Positions 1 to 14,500 of a stretch of DNA of 64,000 nt are shown piece after piece (positions within the stretch are counted from its first letter, which is position 1; the number at the start of each line of letters is the position of its first letter). The position numbers and the translations under genes are program-made. The DNA lies in contig NW_020170390.1 in NCBI RefSeq assembly GCF_000524195.1, positions 900,824 through 964,823 of the forward strand, written 5' to 3'. Below the pieces are notes generated by a model. The model did not search any database and had not been told where the DNA came from. It saw only the letters and a list, made by a program, of their open reading frames with translations. Source of the DNA: Echinococcus granulosus. Taxonomy: Eukaryota; Platyhelminthes; Cestoda; Cyclophyllidea; Taeniidae.

Positions 1-90
1 GTAAGAGGGGGACGAAGGGTTAGTCAAGATAAGATGACGAGAATATGAACTAGAACGGTAGCTGCCAACACTAAAAGGCAACAGGCGCAT

Positions 91-96
91 TTTAAT
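91..96 (-). terminator. Candidate poly(A) signal (ATTAAA) for OGDH
   Basis: On the minus strand an ATTAAA hexamer, a common variant of AATAAA, lies about 35 nt downstream of the OGDH stop codon at 131-133. Position and sequence fit a 3'-end signal, but such hexamers are frequent in AT-rich DNA. Confidence 0.35.
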
Positions 97-130
97 AATG
101 ATGCGATCTCTGGCATTGCCATTGGCTAGT

Positions 131-3100
131 TTACTTTGTCTGCAAAACGGCCTTGAAGATGTGTGAACTCTCCATCAGGTGGATAGCCTTGCGACCAGCG
201 GCTGGGGCAGCACTCGCAGGACGTCCCGCATACCTGAAGAGGGAAGAAGAGAAATAAAGTCAAAAGAAGAGATGAAACTTCGCCTCTAGAATTGGAATCC
301 AATATACCCTTAGTAATTGTACACAGTATTACCGTGAGTCTCATGGGTGCATTTATGCCTAACTGACGTCGTTTTCCAGCATCCAATAAGCTAAGCCTTT
401 CAAGGGCATTCGAAGTAACTAATTACTAGACATTATTCTGATTCGTCGCTTGTTTGTTTAACTCTCCGTTTTCGTAAAGGGCCAACTTGGGTCTTCGCCG
501 CTGTACCTTCGTCGGGTGGGCTGACCTCCAGGCCATACCGATGGCCCAAATCCCTTCTGTACGTCGGCAATACAAACCGCATGCTAGTGCTTTTGGTGTG
601 GGAAGACATCAAGGTACACATATGAACGCGCACAATTCTAGATTAGGCTTATGCTTGCTAGTATGAAACACACATAGCCAAACTCGCATATGTAAGGGAA
701 TGAGTGGGTTTGGGACTTACAGGAGCTTAGTATGCACACGGTTTGGGAGCTCACGCTGAATGAGATGCTCTATACGCGGTCGCACGTAGGTCCATGCGCC
801 CTGGTTCCGGTGCTCCTCCTGTACCCACTGCACCACGGCGTTAGGGTAGCGCTCTAACTCCTCCTTGATCAGGTCGTAGGGAAGTGGCGTTAACTGCTCT
901 ACGCGTGCCACAGCTATCTCCCTAGTGAGATCCGCCGAATCTATGTGCTTTCTAATTTCGTAGTAGACCTAATACCACAAAGAATAAATTAATTCATACT
1001 TCACTCACTAACCCTAACCGTTGCGCCAAAACCCACCTACACACGAACCATAAAATTAATGACTTTTACGACAAAGTGAGTTTCAGTGAGGCAATCCCGA
1101 GTTAGAGCAGCAAGAAAAATTTCGACAGAAGAAATCATTGGAGCCATAATAGTAGGACAAGCAACTGTCATTACCTTTCCAGAGCAGAAAATGAGCTTCT
1201 TGACACTCTCAGGAGCCTCCCGAGCGAGACCGGCCTCGGGAATGAGGCGTTGGAAGCTGGTGCCAGGCAGCATTTCGTCGAATGAGGAGCGGGCGTCCGG
1301 GTGGCGCAGCAGTGACTTGGGCGTGAAAACGACTAACTAAGAAATAAACAACACTTTTGAATACCTAATTTCCTTTGCAACATTCGAAATAATTAGCAAA
1401 ACAAAGAGTGTATAGAAGGGACTTCTTCTAAACCCTGTATGAGAGAGGCAGTAACGACCACCCCATACCACAAAATATCAAAGTGCACCTGAAATCAATC
1501 GGTACGGTTGTATACAGGTTTAGTTTTATAATAAAAATAATTCAAATGGCATTCAAGAATGATTATGCAGGATCTGTGCCACGAAAAACAATAAAAGTGT
1601 GTCGACTTAATGACACGGTGAAAATAAAATTAGCAGCACCTACACTGTAGAACAGGTAAAACGAATAAGCAAAATACGTGGTTACAATACAAATATTAGA
1701 AGAAAGAATAACTAATAGATGAAAATTTATTCAAACGAAAAAGCAAAAGCTTTTTAACAGAAGATACCTTGAAAAAGCTCGTTTACCTAAAGCCTAGAGA
1801 AACTCACTGGTCTACGGAAAGGCAAAAGAATTTGTCGGCGCAAGACGTGGAACATGTTGGCTGGTGTAGTACTGTTGACAATGATCCAGTTGGTTTCAAA
1901 AAGTTGCTCTTGCGAGAAATTCTCCTTGAACACCTTAAGGAACAATACCTTCCTTCCATTTAGCTGCATTAGACCAGACTGCACCTGATGAGATATGAAG
2001 CCCAGTACAACGTACAGGAATGTAACATTCATCATCGTTGGAGAGTTGAAGGAAGCGTTCCATGCGACCACTGGAGTGTTCAGGGCCCATGCCCTCCATG
2101 CCGTGAGGAAGGAAGAGAACAAGATTAGACTGACGCACCCACTTCTGCTGACCACTCGAGACGAACAGATCGATGATGCTCTGGGCGCCGTTAGCGAAAT
2201 CCCCGAATTGGGCCTCCCAAATAACAAGAGAGTTAGGATTCGTGAGAGAGTAGCCCATCTCGAAGCCCATCACTGCATACTCTGAGAGGGAGCTGTTACA
2301 GATGGTGAAGCGCGCTTGGTCGGATGAGAGGTGCTCCAGTGGTACGTAGACCGACTTGTCAATATCCTGCAAAGGAATGGCCAACACATAAGTGGATGGA
2401 AGTTTTGGAACAGAGGTGGTGCGTTGAAGTAGTAAGTGAGTAATCCGACCGATCCTATCAAACTACAACTTTGTGAATCAAAGAAGGTGAATCGGAACAC
2501 AAAAAATGAAGCTGAGAGATGGTAGCTAATCATACCTACCAGCTAACAACTTCTGAGAGATATAGACAAATGTAATATATGCATTGGATGCACACCGATG
2601 AATATGCTCGCCAAATGGAAATCTCGTGATCGAGGAAAAGAAGCCTGGGTTCGATCTCTCTCTACCTGTATTGTGGGCAGAGCGAGATGCGGCCTATGGC
2701 CAGCTCACAGCCCTACTGGAAATGCAGATTTTGCATAAAGTAAACACTTCCAAGCTTTTAATAATCACTTCTGATGATCCTATTCAAAGTCCCTAAGCAC
2801 ACGGGAGAAAAAATAAAAACAACACAGTCCGAATCTTAACCCAGAAACGTAGAAACGACAGCTTCTGAAAAAAAGATGTACAGCAAATTAACTCTTCCCA
2901 TCAGTAAATAGCTGTACATAAATTAGAAGTAAGGATGCGCTTAGCCCTGCAAAATATTTTCAGACCCGTGTGATACTGGGGCGGTGCCAATGCCACACAT
3001 GGTCGCAGACTCGCTGCAGACTATATGCTAAAAAGGAAAAACACAATAGTGGGGATCCAAAATGCGCGACCAGCGTAATGTGCACGCGGATTTGCATCTG

Positions 3101-6100
3101 TAGTGAAATTAGTTGGGTCAGTGCAATGATGATGCAAAAGTAAGAAGTCCCCTTCTTGTTGAGGTGTGTCATGGAAACCAGATGGCAACACGACCCATTC
3201 AGGTGAAAATTTGTACTCACATCTTGGTAAAAAGAGATTTTAAAACTACTATTTTCTCATCGGAATAGAGAGGCTGGTAGTAATATTAACCTTTTATTGT
3301 CCAGGCATACAGCTGACTGCTAATGTAAATCGAATCGGCTACTACACCTCAAACGATGCCCTGAATAAGTATGCTCTGAAGATGATTAATGCAAATAAGA
3401 CCTCAATCCATTGAGATACAATTCGTAGTTATGTTATGGAAGTTAAAAATATCTTTCTTTAAGCACTGGGATTCGTTTTCGAGGTCAGACCAATCGAGTT
3501 CTGAATAGATGTTAGCACTCAAGCTTTCTTTTTATACATGAGTCTGGAATACTAAAATACTTTAATATTGAGCGACCTGATGATGGAGGACGGCATGTCG
3601 ATGCGAAAAGGTGCCGCGTTCTACATCTTGACCGGAGACACGGACGTGGTTGCCAGACATGAGGAGAGAGCCGTAGGCGAGAAACTCGCCCAACGCCCAG
3701 TCCGCCAAACGATTCTTCACCAGCTCCGCACGACCTTTTAGCACACGCTTCAGACCGGGATGAACCACAAAGTTCGCCGGATAGCCACTCACGATTTCCC
3801 CTTGGGATAACAGCGTTGCACAATCAAAAACCAAACCCAAGACAGGTGTTAGCTCTTAAATTCAAGATGTCGCAAAAACGGGAAAACTCACCAATATGAT
3901 TCAACTGTGATTCATCAACACCGGTAGAGGGAAGGTTCATGGGGTCGCGGTTGTCGAAGAAATTTTCCCAAGGAGAGTCGATCCAAGCACGGTTGTAAGT
4001 AACCGTCTGAGCCTTGGCCTCGGTATAGGCGTCGTCACATTGCTTGTGATATGCCTCGATTACATCCTACCATTGAATTAAAAGTGCCTCTGACACTTCT
4101 AAAGAACACATACGAGTCTACAGTAAGCTGCGTTCAGCATAAAGTTTGATTCTGGAAAGGTATTTAAAAGGTACTTTTAGCATATCGATTAGGACAGGCC
4201 ATTTTTGGCTACCAACCAAAGTAATCCAGAGACGACATTTTAATCCGAAAAGACTTTTAAAGGTTTTTTTTGTCGAAAACGTCATTAACGAAACTTGCGA
4301 CGAATTAATGAGAGCTAGTTTAAGATAGCAATGTTTTAGTGAGAGGATACCTTATGAACGAAAATGCTCAAACCGATGAATTTCGGGAGAGTTCCGACGA
4401 GACCTCACTATTCTGAGGCGAAGAAATTCACAGAGGTTAAAAGAAAAAGAAAGAAAAATCACTCCACAAGTTTCACTATTTTGATAGTCTATGTACCGGT
4501 GTTGCAGACTGCTTAAATTCGATTTCAGACCAAGGCTCTAAAGCTTTCATGCAGCTAGCACAGTTCAGAAACGAATAATCAAAATATCGATGAGGCTATC
4601 ACCCATCACATTTACGCATCGAGTTCTCCCAACTTGAACCGTAATACTTAGGACATTGACACATTCATAATAACAAAAGTTCGATGAAACCAGTTATCCA
4701 ATATACTTCTTTTTCAGAGGCTGTATTGAGACTCAAAACGGTTCAAATGGATGGTCTTGCATTGAGAGTTTTCTGAAATAAGAGCAAGTCCCTCAGAACT
4801 AAAAGGATTGACAAATGAAGATGCTCGATGGAATAGAATTACAGCCTATTAGTATTGGAAGTGAACCAAATGTCACATCCAGCAAAGGGGAGCACCTTAA
4901 ATTCCTGTTCCGTGATGATGCCCTCTGCAAGGAGCTGTTTGGAGTACTTCTCAAGAACGGTAGGCATCTGTCGGATGCGCTTGTACATGAGGGGCTGGGT
5001 GAACATGGGCTCATCGGTCTCGTTATGCCCGAAGCGCCGGTAGCCCACGAGGTCGATGACGACATCATGGCCGAAGGTGGCACGCCACTCGGCGGCCACA
5101 CGGGCCACGTGCACCACGGCGTCGGGGTCGTCGGCGTTTACATGGAAGATGGGCGAATCAGTGACCCGCGCCACATCAGTGCAGTGCTCTGAACTGCGCG
5201 ACATTCGTGGATCCGTTGTAAAGCCAATCTAAGGTTCGACAGCAAAGGTACTTTTCATCCCCCTCTTCCAAGGGACCATGGTGAAAAAATATTGTTCTTG
5301 ATGGGATTTGACGTTGTATTAACGTTCCGATCAAGTCGATATAATCAACGGCATATTACCAGAATCGAAAAGCCGTTATGCTCTGAAGATCATACTAATT
5401 TCAAAATAGCAGGTTTAAACTAATAGCAAACATGTGAGTAACCAAATTTTATTACCATATTTCTAGCAAGAAAAAACAACTACTTTTGCTTAGATAGAGC
5501 GAGGATGCACATTTGGATTAAATACTGAAGGAGAAACAAGAACTGCCCAAAGCTAATGAAAGGGGGTTAGAAACTAGCTTTCTTGATTATAATGAGCAAG
5601 TCATCCATAGCAGTAGTGTCGAGCACCAGCTTTTATTCTGAGCCAATACGAAGAGTGTTTGCGAGCCGAAATTAATTAATCGGCTTGCAAGAATTCAAAA
5701 CACAAAGTTTTCATACCCGAAAGTTGTGCTAACTACGTATATGAATTTAGCTGTGTATCCCTATAAAAAACTACAAAGTTAAAAATCACAGCTACATGGG
5801 AGGATAACCACGGTGAAGCAAAAAATGTCGATTGTGACCTATAGTAGCTTAATTTAGAAAATAGGATGGAATTAACAGTTAAGGAAGTCAAACATTGAAT
5901 GAGAAGAAAAGCACTAAAGAACAATTTGATTTCTTACCTGATTATTGACAACAATGTGAATAGTGCCCTTGGTAGTATAGGAAGGGAGATTGCTGAGATG
6001 GATAGTTTCGTAAACGATGCCCTGACCGGCAAAGGAGGCATCACCATGGAGCAAAATGGACATCACCTGTTTGCCCTCCTCATCTTTGCTAAAAGATCAT

Positions 6101-7730
6101 GCGGCAAAGGCACTATAATGGTTTTTTACCTAATTGTCATAACAAAAAATGAATCATCCGGAAAATATTGCGAAAAAATTAGGAGTACTGAAAAGGTGTA
6201 AAACAGCAAAAGCAACAAAGAAGAGGACTCGTTGGATAGCAAAGATGGCTCACCGGTAGAACTGTTCAGCCCTTGTTTTACCCTGAACGACAGGATCCAC
6301 CGCTTCCAAATGGCTTGGATTAGCACAGACAGCAATGTTAAATTTCTTCCCCGTTTTACTGTTGATCCAATGTTGACTCATGCCTAGATGGTACTTCACA
6401 TCACCACTGCCCTCATCAGCCGCCTTAAGGCTTGGATCAAACTGACAGAAGATTTCGGACAAAGGTTTGTGGCAAACGTTTGCCAGTACATTCAAGCGAC
6501 CACTAAAAGGGTTTAACAAGACAGCGAAAAAATAGACTACACTTGCTGACGATTTATGGATGCTCAAGGCATATCCAAATCAACCAACCTACCGGTGTGG
6601 CATGCCGATTACGAAACTCTCAACACCTCTCTCCACAGATTCGTCAATGATAGTCTTCATTGCAGGTATTAAGACCTCACATCCCTCAACACCGAAACGT
6701 TTCTCTGAGCTCCACTTCTTTGCAAGATATTCTTCGAACTTACACGCATGAGTGAGACGATACAGGAGGAGTTTCCTTTCCTCAGCTGATAACTTAGTAA
6801 CGCCCGGCGTCTCAAAATGCCGACGCAACCAGTCGCACTTTTTAAGATCATTTATAAACATGTAGTCGACACCAATTGATTGACAGTAGGCATCCTGAAG
6901 TACAACGAGTAAATAAAGTAGGAAGACATTATTTCCAGCATAAAAGTTGAAATCTACCTCTAGGCGCTTAATGATTTCACGAAATGGCAGCTCGACCTGA
7001 TCACCTCCAATGTGAGTAGTGAGTGGTAGACGAAAGGTTTTATTCAAATCAGGGGCAACTAAACAAGGCAAGAAAATATTTAACTAATATTATGGGATGC
7101 AGCAAGATACAGGTATTTTAGAAGCCAAAAGAAAAATAACGCTAACCGATTTCGCCAAGATAACGACCATAAACAATGTCGCGAGTAGATTCAATGGAAG
7201 ACTTGATGTTAAGTGGATCCAACTTGGCAGCTAAGTGACCACGGAGCTGGAAGCAGAAAGTTGGAGTTTACGGTAGAATTTGCAAGCCGGAAAATAAGAA
7301 AGCTAATTCAACAGCCCATACCTGATATGAACGAATTATCATTTGAACTGTTAAGTGATCCTGGATGGTCTTTGCGCTTACTCCGGTTGGTACCGCTGTT
7401 TCCAAAGGGGTTACAAATTTTACTCCAAATTGTTCAAATCCAAGAGTAGGTGGAGGTGTGTAGGCGGCCCCTAGGGATGCTCCACTAGATACGCCACGAA
7501 AGTAAACATCCCATGACTGTAAAAAAGTATAAATTTACACAAAAACCAACCTTGTGAACAGAATTAGGATCTTTTAACCAAGCCGCATAAATATCTTCAA
7601 TATAATTTGAAGATGCGCCGTTTAGGAACGGCTCGGCAGCGCTTTTATGTTGACATCTTACAGTACCAAATATCCGACAACTTAGCTTATTTGACTTTCT
7701 AAGAAACTGACCAAGGCGTGCGTAGAACAT
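131..7730 (-). CDS. OGDH: 2-oxoglutarate dehydrogenase E1 (complete, 15 coding exons)
   Basis: Mitochondrial E1 subunit of the 2-oxoglutarate dehydrogenase complex; ThDP-dependent decarboxylation of 2-oxoglutarate in the TCA cycle. Exons (5' to 3'): 7551-7730, 7322-7516, 7147-7246, 6958-7058, 6593-6894, 6254-6502, 5938-6088, 4896-5228, 3892-4066, 3577-3800, 2016-2366, 1808-1933, 1175-1336, 721-968, 131-233. They total 3000 nt in one frame, giving 999 aa (human about 1023). The start ATG at 7728-7730 opens an Arg/Lys/Ser-rich N terminus typical of a mitochondrial presequence. Visible motifs: HRGRLNVL from about residue 292, GDASFAGQ with the ThDP Asp at about 392, [13 protein letters not shown] from about 422, [14 protein letters not shown], and [13 protein letters not shown]. 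The end ([13 protein letters not shown]) matches the family C terminus. All introns are GT-AG, 34 to 1210 nt. No lesion is seen. Orthology is from recalled family sequence. Confidence 0.97.
2590..2715 (+). repeat. Possible tRNA-derived (SINE-like) fragment in OGDH intron
   Basis: Within the 1210-nt OGDH intron (2367-3576), a stretch around 2647-2662 reads GGGTTCGATCTCTC, like an RNA polymerase III B-box (GGTTCRANNCC). It sits in DNA that is richer in GC than its surroundings. I cannot identify a convincing A-box or fold a tRNA, so at most this is a decayed tRNA-derived retroposon. The rest of this intron shows no coding exon on either strand. Confidence 0.2.
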
Positions 7731-8517
7731 GACAGTAGGGTGCGAAAAAACCGCAGGGCAACTTTAAAATAGCACCAGAAGATGAAGGGGAGACTCTGTG
7801 AATGATTCAAACACGGCAAAACTGTCTGTTTTACAATAAAAACCCTACTTAAATATTTTTTATTAATATTACAAATAAAAACTAAAATTTCAATTAAGTT
7901 GCATTTTACCGCAATGGTCTAGGGGATTCTCTAGACTGCCAACTGTTTCCATTGCAAAATGATGTTCTTGGCTAATGCTTACTATTTGATTTTACCAGCA
8001 CATAATAAAAAATCGCGTGTAAATATCAAAAGAATGATCATGTTGAATAGGATTCCAGTAGCCATCATTAAAGTAGACGCATTTTAAGTCACCAGTCAAT
8101 GGCTTGCAAAAATTTCCACTAAGTAGGAGAATAAACTCAATGCTCTTTTTCGCCGCCAAAAAATATATTTTAGTCTCGAGCAAGAGTTGTTTTAAGTTTT
8201 TTAAACCCACTTATTACCAGAAGTGTTTCATTGACCATAGCCTATATTTCAACTGCTCAAATTTTCCAGTAATTAAATTCGCAAATGCACGAAATATGTT
8301 TTAAACACTGATTGCTAGCTCTAATTAATTACAAGACGCTGGGTAAGAAATTATAACTGGCTTCCCAAGTTTTAGACTGATATGCTGCACAGTGTATGGA
8401 TTTTGTTAAACGGCTCCAGATCTACGGCCTTGATTCCGGCATTCCATATCAGTTTCCCGTTGCGGGTGCTTTGGCTTAGTTGCCGGTGTTTTATTGTCTG
8501 ATCTGCATCTAGACTTA
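7731..8517. promoter_or_regulatory. Divergent intergen between OGDH and the 8.5-kb gene
   Basis: These 787 bp separate the OGDH start codon (minus) from the first in-frame ATG of the next gene (plus), so the two genes are head-to-head and probably share a bidirectional promoter region. The sequence is AT-rich and has no supported exon. Short ORFs here (for example 7992-8210 minus and 8104-8304 plus) lack family resemblance and fitting splice signals. No specific promoter element is claimed. Confidence 0.4.
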
Positions 8518-11500
8518 ATGGGCTCAAAACCTGATTTAATTGCTGGAGTTGGTGATCCTCTAATATATAGAACTATTTGCACCAAGAAGAGTTCAACCTT
8601 ACCGTTTTTTGTCAGGCAGTTGGAAAATGCTATTAGTGAGGCAGAGAAATCAGTCTCATTCAAAACAAACCTTCTCAAATGGGTAGGTTTCTTTAATGTA
8701 TATTCTTTTTCAGGCGATTAAAGCGGACAATTTGACGATGGCCTTGAGTCAAGCTCAATTTATTATTTTAAAATCGAGTGAGATTGAAATGCTAAAGAAT
8801 GTTCATCAGCGCATTACCAACTGGGAGGAAAATTCAAAAGGCGTTTCACAACGACAGGTGCTTTTTACCGTACAATATCATTTATTCGTTAGTGTGAGGA
8901 TGGAGTTATCACTTTGTTAAAGAGGGGTCTTCATTTAATTGAAGATGTACCGTCTAGTGCCTTGTATGCTGAATTCAAGCAACTTGCAGAGTGCTTGGGC
9001 GATGACGCAGATGAGTCGTTCGATATTTTTCAATTGAAGACGATTGGTAAGGATGAGAAAATGTGCCTTATTAGAAAGGTACGTTTAACCTGCTCTAGTT
9101 CCTTTTTATGAGATAAGCTTCAAACCGTGCAATTTTTTTTTTCTAGTTCATTATGGAGATGTGCATGGAAACGCCACTCCCCGAAGGAATGCAACAAATA
9201 GCTTTCGGTGAAAGTAGTGCTCGGAGGTAGGCAGTGCTTTTTGCAATGCATGCATTCCAATTGAGTCATCTTTCGAAAATACATAAAATTTGCCTAAATG
9301 CGAAGAGGACATGACATTAGTACTATATGTAAACATATGTATTTGTGTGGAATACGAGTCGGTTTAGGATTTGCATACTTATTCTTTAAAATGTGAATTG
9401 ATCACACCTCTTTTTTTAAACTGTATTTTACAGTTCCAGTGGGGCACGTACAGTTGGCAAATCACCCGACGTTGGTGACTACTCTTCTCTTCCATCCAAA
9501 TATCAGGATTCTGCATTTTCTAACAAAGACATGAAGTAATCATCAGAATGCCATGGCTACTTCTCACCGTCATTTATCCATTCGAATAATTCTATGATTA
9601 CCTGTAATTTAATGTTTTAGCGAGGTGTCCCCATCGGGTGAAAATTTAATCATACAGAAGGAGGTACCAGTGGTGCCTGAAGTTCCTTTAACACAGCTGG
9701 TATCGAACGAGTAGGTTCTTTGACTTGCTTACAGCTTCTCCACTGTCATTGAATGGTTTCTTTTTCGCATGTATTGAAAGCTAATTCCCCTACTTTTTCT
9801 ACGATAAGTTTTTTAAAGGGAGGAAACGGTGGGGAAGCCGACCTTAACTGATATTTAATGTAATTTGACGCTTTTGAGCTCGAAGCTGGGTCACTTGGCT
9901 CATCTGCTCCTCAAAAAACTACTTCAATGCTATCACTTTTTGCTTTCATCTGATAATCGACTTTTACTACTAATTCTATTCTTCAAAAAATCTGACGTCT
10001 TTATTATTTTTTATCATTGACGCGCGTGTTGTTTTGTAAGAACAATTACTACAAAATTAAACTGATTTACTTTCTTTTAACATCTAACAGAATCCCCGAT
10101 TCGAATGAAAGACCGCAGTTAGTGGCTTCCACCGCTAAAACTACATCATATTATTCATCACAGTTCCAATCTCTCTGGTTTCGCAACGACACCTCAAAGA
10201 CGCTGTAAGTTTCTCGTCACCTCTACAGGCTATTTAGGCGCTTATGATTCTGGTTCATGTGCAAAGTCTGAACTAGGCCACTGAAGGCAAAGTATTGCTT
10301 AGTCGCTATTACATGTTTGTTCTATGAACGTACACGAAGGCTTAGTCTTTCACATGACTACTTGCTGTTCGAAACACCGCTGTTTGTTGTTGTTGATCTG
10401 GACACAATGTAAAGGTGTCAAAATATAAATGGAGTTCGTTTGAATATTATTGCCATCTAAAACAGATATTTGGCCGATGAAAACGTTTATACATGTGTTA
10501 TATATTTGGAACTAAGATAATCGAATATTTTGCCTTCATCATGATTGAACAGGTGAATTGACGACTGCTATCTAAGATAAGTTAATTCCCACTTTAGTTT
10601 ACTAGAAAAGGTTAGTCTAACACCTGCCACGAAATCAAACGCCAGAGCGCGAAAGAATGATAGTTTGAGTGCAGGCCGCAGATCTTTTGACCAGTTGGAC
10701 AAGAAGTCAGTCACGGTTGAGCCGAATGCACCTCCGTAAATACCCCCAATCAACTCCGGAATGGTCAATCAGTAGGATTTTCTCTTTCATAGGCCTTAAT
10801 TTTTTGGTGTTTTAGCGGCGAAGAACGCGATAATTTGAGGATTGCTGCAACCTCTGTGGAAGGGTTTCGAGGGAACTTTGCTCGAGGCAATAATGATCTT
10901 CGCAGGTGAGCTGATCATTTTCATTTTGCTAACAAAGAACTTTAATTATTGGTAGGGAATCATGCTGTCTTACTGTCTTCTTATGATTGACGCATTTTTA
11001 GATTAAATACTAAACGCGAATAACGCCTTCACAGTATATTTTTAAAGTGGTTTTTACTTGCAGTTCAACTGGAGGACATCACTATAATGAATTTCAACAG
11101 GGACTGTTGACTAGTCCTCATGTACCCTTAGATAGCGAAGAAATTATAACCAAAGAGGAAACAAGGTGAGTTTTCACTGACTTCACTTTTTTAAATTGAT
11201 TCTTGGCGTAGGTTTGTACTACTCAAGTATTGGGACCAGTGCATTCTTCGGTCTTTGTTAGCACAAAGCGCATTCCTTGCAGGCAATTTTTGCTAGCTTA
11301 GGAGGCACAGTGCCGATTTATACTCACACGGTGCTCATAAGTGAAAAGTAGTTGTCAAACTGACTTTGTTACGTTGAACCTGCATTAACATAGCTATTTT
11401 TTCTCCTCTTAAAGACTTTTGCATTCAAACACTAATTAACCCCGCTTTAGAGAGAGGTACCATACACTTATTCAATCACTTTTCATATGCATTGCTCTCC

Positions 11501-14500
11501 GAAAAGTGGGGACAATTCCATTCTGGGTGTAACAGAGTAATCGAAAATTATTGTGGAGGTGTAGTTTCACACTGTCATACGTCCATATCGTTCAAGTCTT
11601 TTCCTTGCCTACCAATAAGCAACATTGCTTAAAGCCACTCTTGCCTACTTGCACGTGTCGCAGAGGTGCATTCTTCTATTTAGTTTAATGAGACCTTAAC
11701 AAGTTTGAATTTCGTAAATGCAGTTGTCGTCATCCTGTTGCCACTTGGTTGACAAGGTGGGGTGTTATGCCTCCGGCGGTGTGTCTAGTTTGTATTGACG
11801 CGATTAAGCCAGTAGTGCGATCCACTAAATGATACCATTCGTACGAATTACGTGGCTTGTAAATCTGCAAAAGTTTAAGCAAATTACAAGTGGCATGTGG
11901 ATGTTAAAGAAAAGTATGGAGCAGTTGCTTTTTACGATTGGATAAGTACAAAATGATGGACCAAACGATTCCGAGTTTCCAGTGGTTTTCGATGCAATCA
12001 AATTTTCACGTCTATTCGCAATACCGATTTGTGCCCGAGGCACAAACGAGCGTTTGCATTTTGCCCTTCCCCCCACCAAAAGAAACGAATGCATTTATTT
12101 GATGTACGGGGTACTGATCAAGTGTCCCTTCGGATAGAAATGGCATTTTACTCAATTTTCGACTTTATGGATTTTGGTACGTGATGACTTGTAATGATGG
12201 TTAATTCATGGTTCAAGTAACAAGTGGTGCTTAATAACACCCGTTTTTATTGTGGTGCATTTATTTACTTTCGTTTCAGCACTTCATACCTCAGTAATTA
12301 CGATTATGTTTCCATTCCGAATCACACCTCGCGAGCATCGTTTACTACAGGAAATTAGGTGCTCACTGCCAGTGAAAGGTACTGTTTGTACCCAAAATTT
12401 CGCGAAGTATCCTTTATGTTCAGTTGAAATTTCTTTCTTCTCAATCACCATGGAACGTATATGTGACTAAAATTTGTTTTTGTCACTTTTTACTTTATCT
12501 CTTAGCCTAATTTGTTTAAAATTCATAATCTTAAGCCACATTCAAATTTCGCATTTCCACTTGACTCCAGGTATCGTTAATCTGGTTTATGTGTTCGGTC
12601 ACTTATCGCTGGTAAATTTGACATTCGTTTTGCTTTGAATAGGTTAAGACAGCTACTCTATAAAAGTGAATTATAGCTACTACGGGAGAGAGATTTAAAA
12701 TTTACAGTCTTGTCAAATCTTTCACAGTCTCGAATGAGCCGCACTTCGTGCGGCTGTCATTTTCTAAATTGATGGTGTTGACTTGACTAAACTGTCTACA
12801 AATCTGTGGTACAGAATAATGCGTGGAGGCCAAGCGTCAGGTGGCGAGTTAAGTTTCGCTCACCAGTAAATGGTGCCTCCGATACAGACTGACCATCGCC
12901 TTTTTACTCGGTCTCACATCCTCACTGACAGGCTCATTGTGCTCTACCTCTATCTTAAACGTTATTGTGTTAATTTTCTCATAGCATCAGTTACATTGGT
13001 CTGAACTGCATCTATAATTCAGCAGATGTTTTAAGTAATATAATTCCACCTGCCTTTTAACACCGTTTTATCGTATGAATTCGGTTGCCCCACGCTGGCG
13101 GTAAAACATTCCTGGGTGTATCAATGGTTTATTCTCTTGTAATGTGCTCAGGCAAATATTTTATTGCTTGGAGCTTTTTCAGACAATTCACATCAAAAAT
13201 TGTGAATTAATCTACTTGATGATGTGAATGAAATATTCCTTAATCTTTTTAGCCCAATCCACTTTTTATCATGCCCCACGCCTTTTTAAAATGATGCTAC
13301 TAACTTTACATCTTACGCTTTCAAGAAGAGTCCTAACTTAGAATCGCAGTTTGTATATTACGAGATCTCTGTCTGATCTCGCATCCTACGATAAACTTAT
13401 GAGACTTGTATTTTGAACTTTAGGTGTTTTCTTTCGCAACAGCGAATTTCGGTGATAGGACTTTTATATCCATAATTATGGTGTCATGGTAACATTGTAT
13501 AATTCAGTGGTGTTGATGCATTGAATCTTTTGGGAGAGTTTTGCTCTAAGTTTTGATTTAATTCAACAGATTCCGTCAATTTTCTTTAAGCTTGACCTCC
13601 AACTGTTGCTTTGTTACCAACCATCACAGTATGTGTAACAAGAGGCGCTGTTTTTGTGCTATTTTAGAGTTGAATCTGAGGGGAACCACGTGTCATCCAG
13701 TTCTTCAAGTGACCGGGAAAAGGCCCCCTACCCATGGACCACCGATAGGTTTGTTATTTTTATGCAAAAACACTTCTTTTTTAAGTCATCTAAACTCCAA
13801 GTAATTGATACTACTTGTATCTGGCATCGAATAAAACTTGTTAATCATCTTTTGACTGGTTCTTCGGCAGTCTGTGACTGGCCAGCGAATGACGTAAGAC
13901 CTAGACTACTCAAGTTTGTCGACCTGATGCTTCAGATGATGTAGATGTCATTTTTATTGTGGTGGTTTGCTAATGGATTTCTGCATAACAATCAAAGACA
14001 ATTGGGGAGTGACGTTCATTTGGTGACAGTGACGTTGATAGCCACACCTAACACTAACCTCTCCGAGTAAGCACCGAATTTACCTTTCCTTTGTGATGCG
14101 TAGCAGCCTGCACAGGCTTTTTCAAAATTAAAAGTGTAACGTTGAGGTACGCGCAGGTGTGCGATGAAATGTTTTCCCCTGCCCAGACGGGTTAGTTGCG
14201 TGAGCTTGTAAGAATACGGCGAGGCGCGACCTTTACGCATATTATTCCCTTTCAATAGTTGCTCGTTTGGGGCCCAATGAGTTTTTGCCTCGTTATGTAG
14301 CAGTGAAAGTACTTGTTGAATTTTTAAGTCGCTCTGAAACTCCCAAATTCAGTTTTATCCATGATTGGGATGGAAGACAATGTTGAAACGGATGAGCATC
14401 CTCGTCATAAATTGGTTAAATTGCCTTTTAAACTAAAATACGCAGATTTGCGATGTAGGTAAACCATCCATTGTGTAGTTGAGGGATTACTTGACCCTTG

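Noticed and set aside
3801..3840. Upstream extension of the OGDH exon (an open frame runs to 3840 and beyond)
   Set aside because: An acceptor at 3801-3802 gives [10 protein letters not shown], matching the family HIG start exactly in length and phase. The extra residues are intron read-through.
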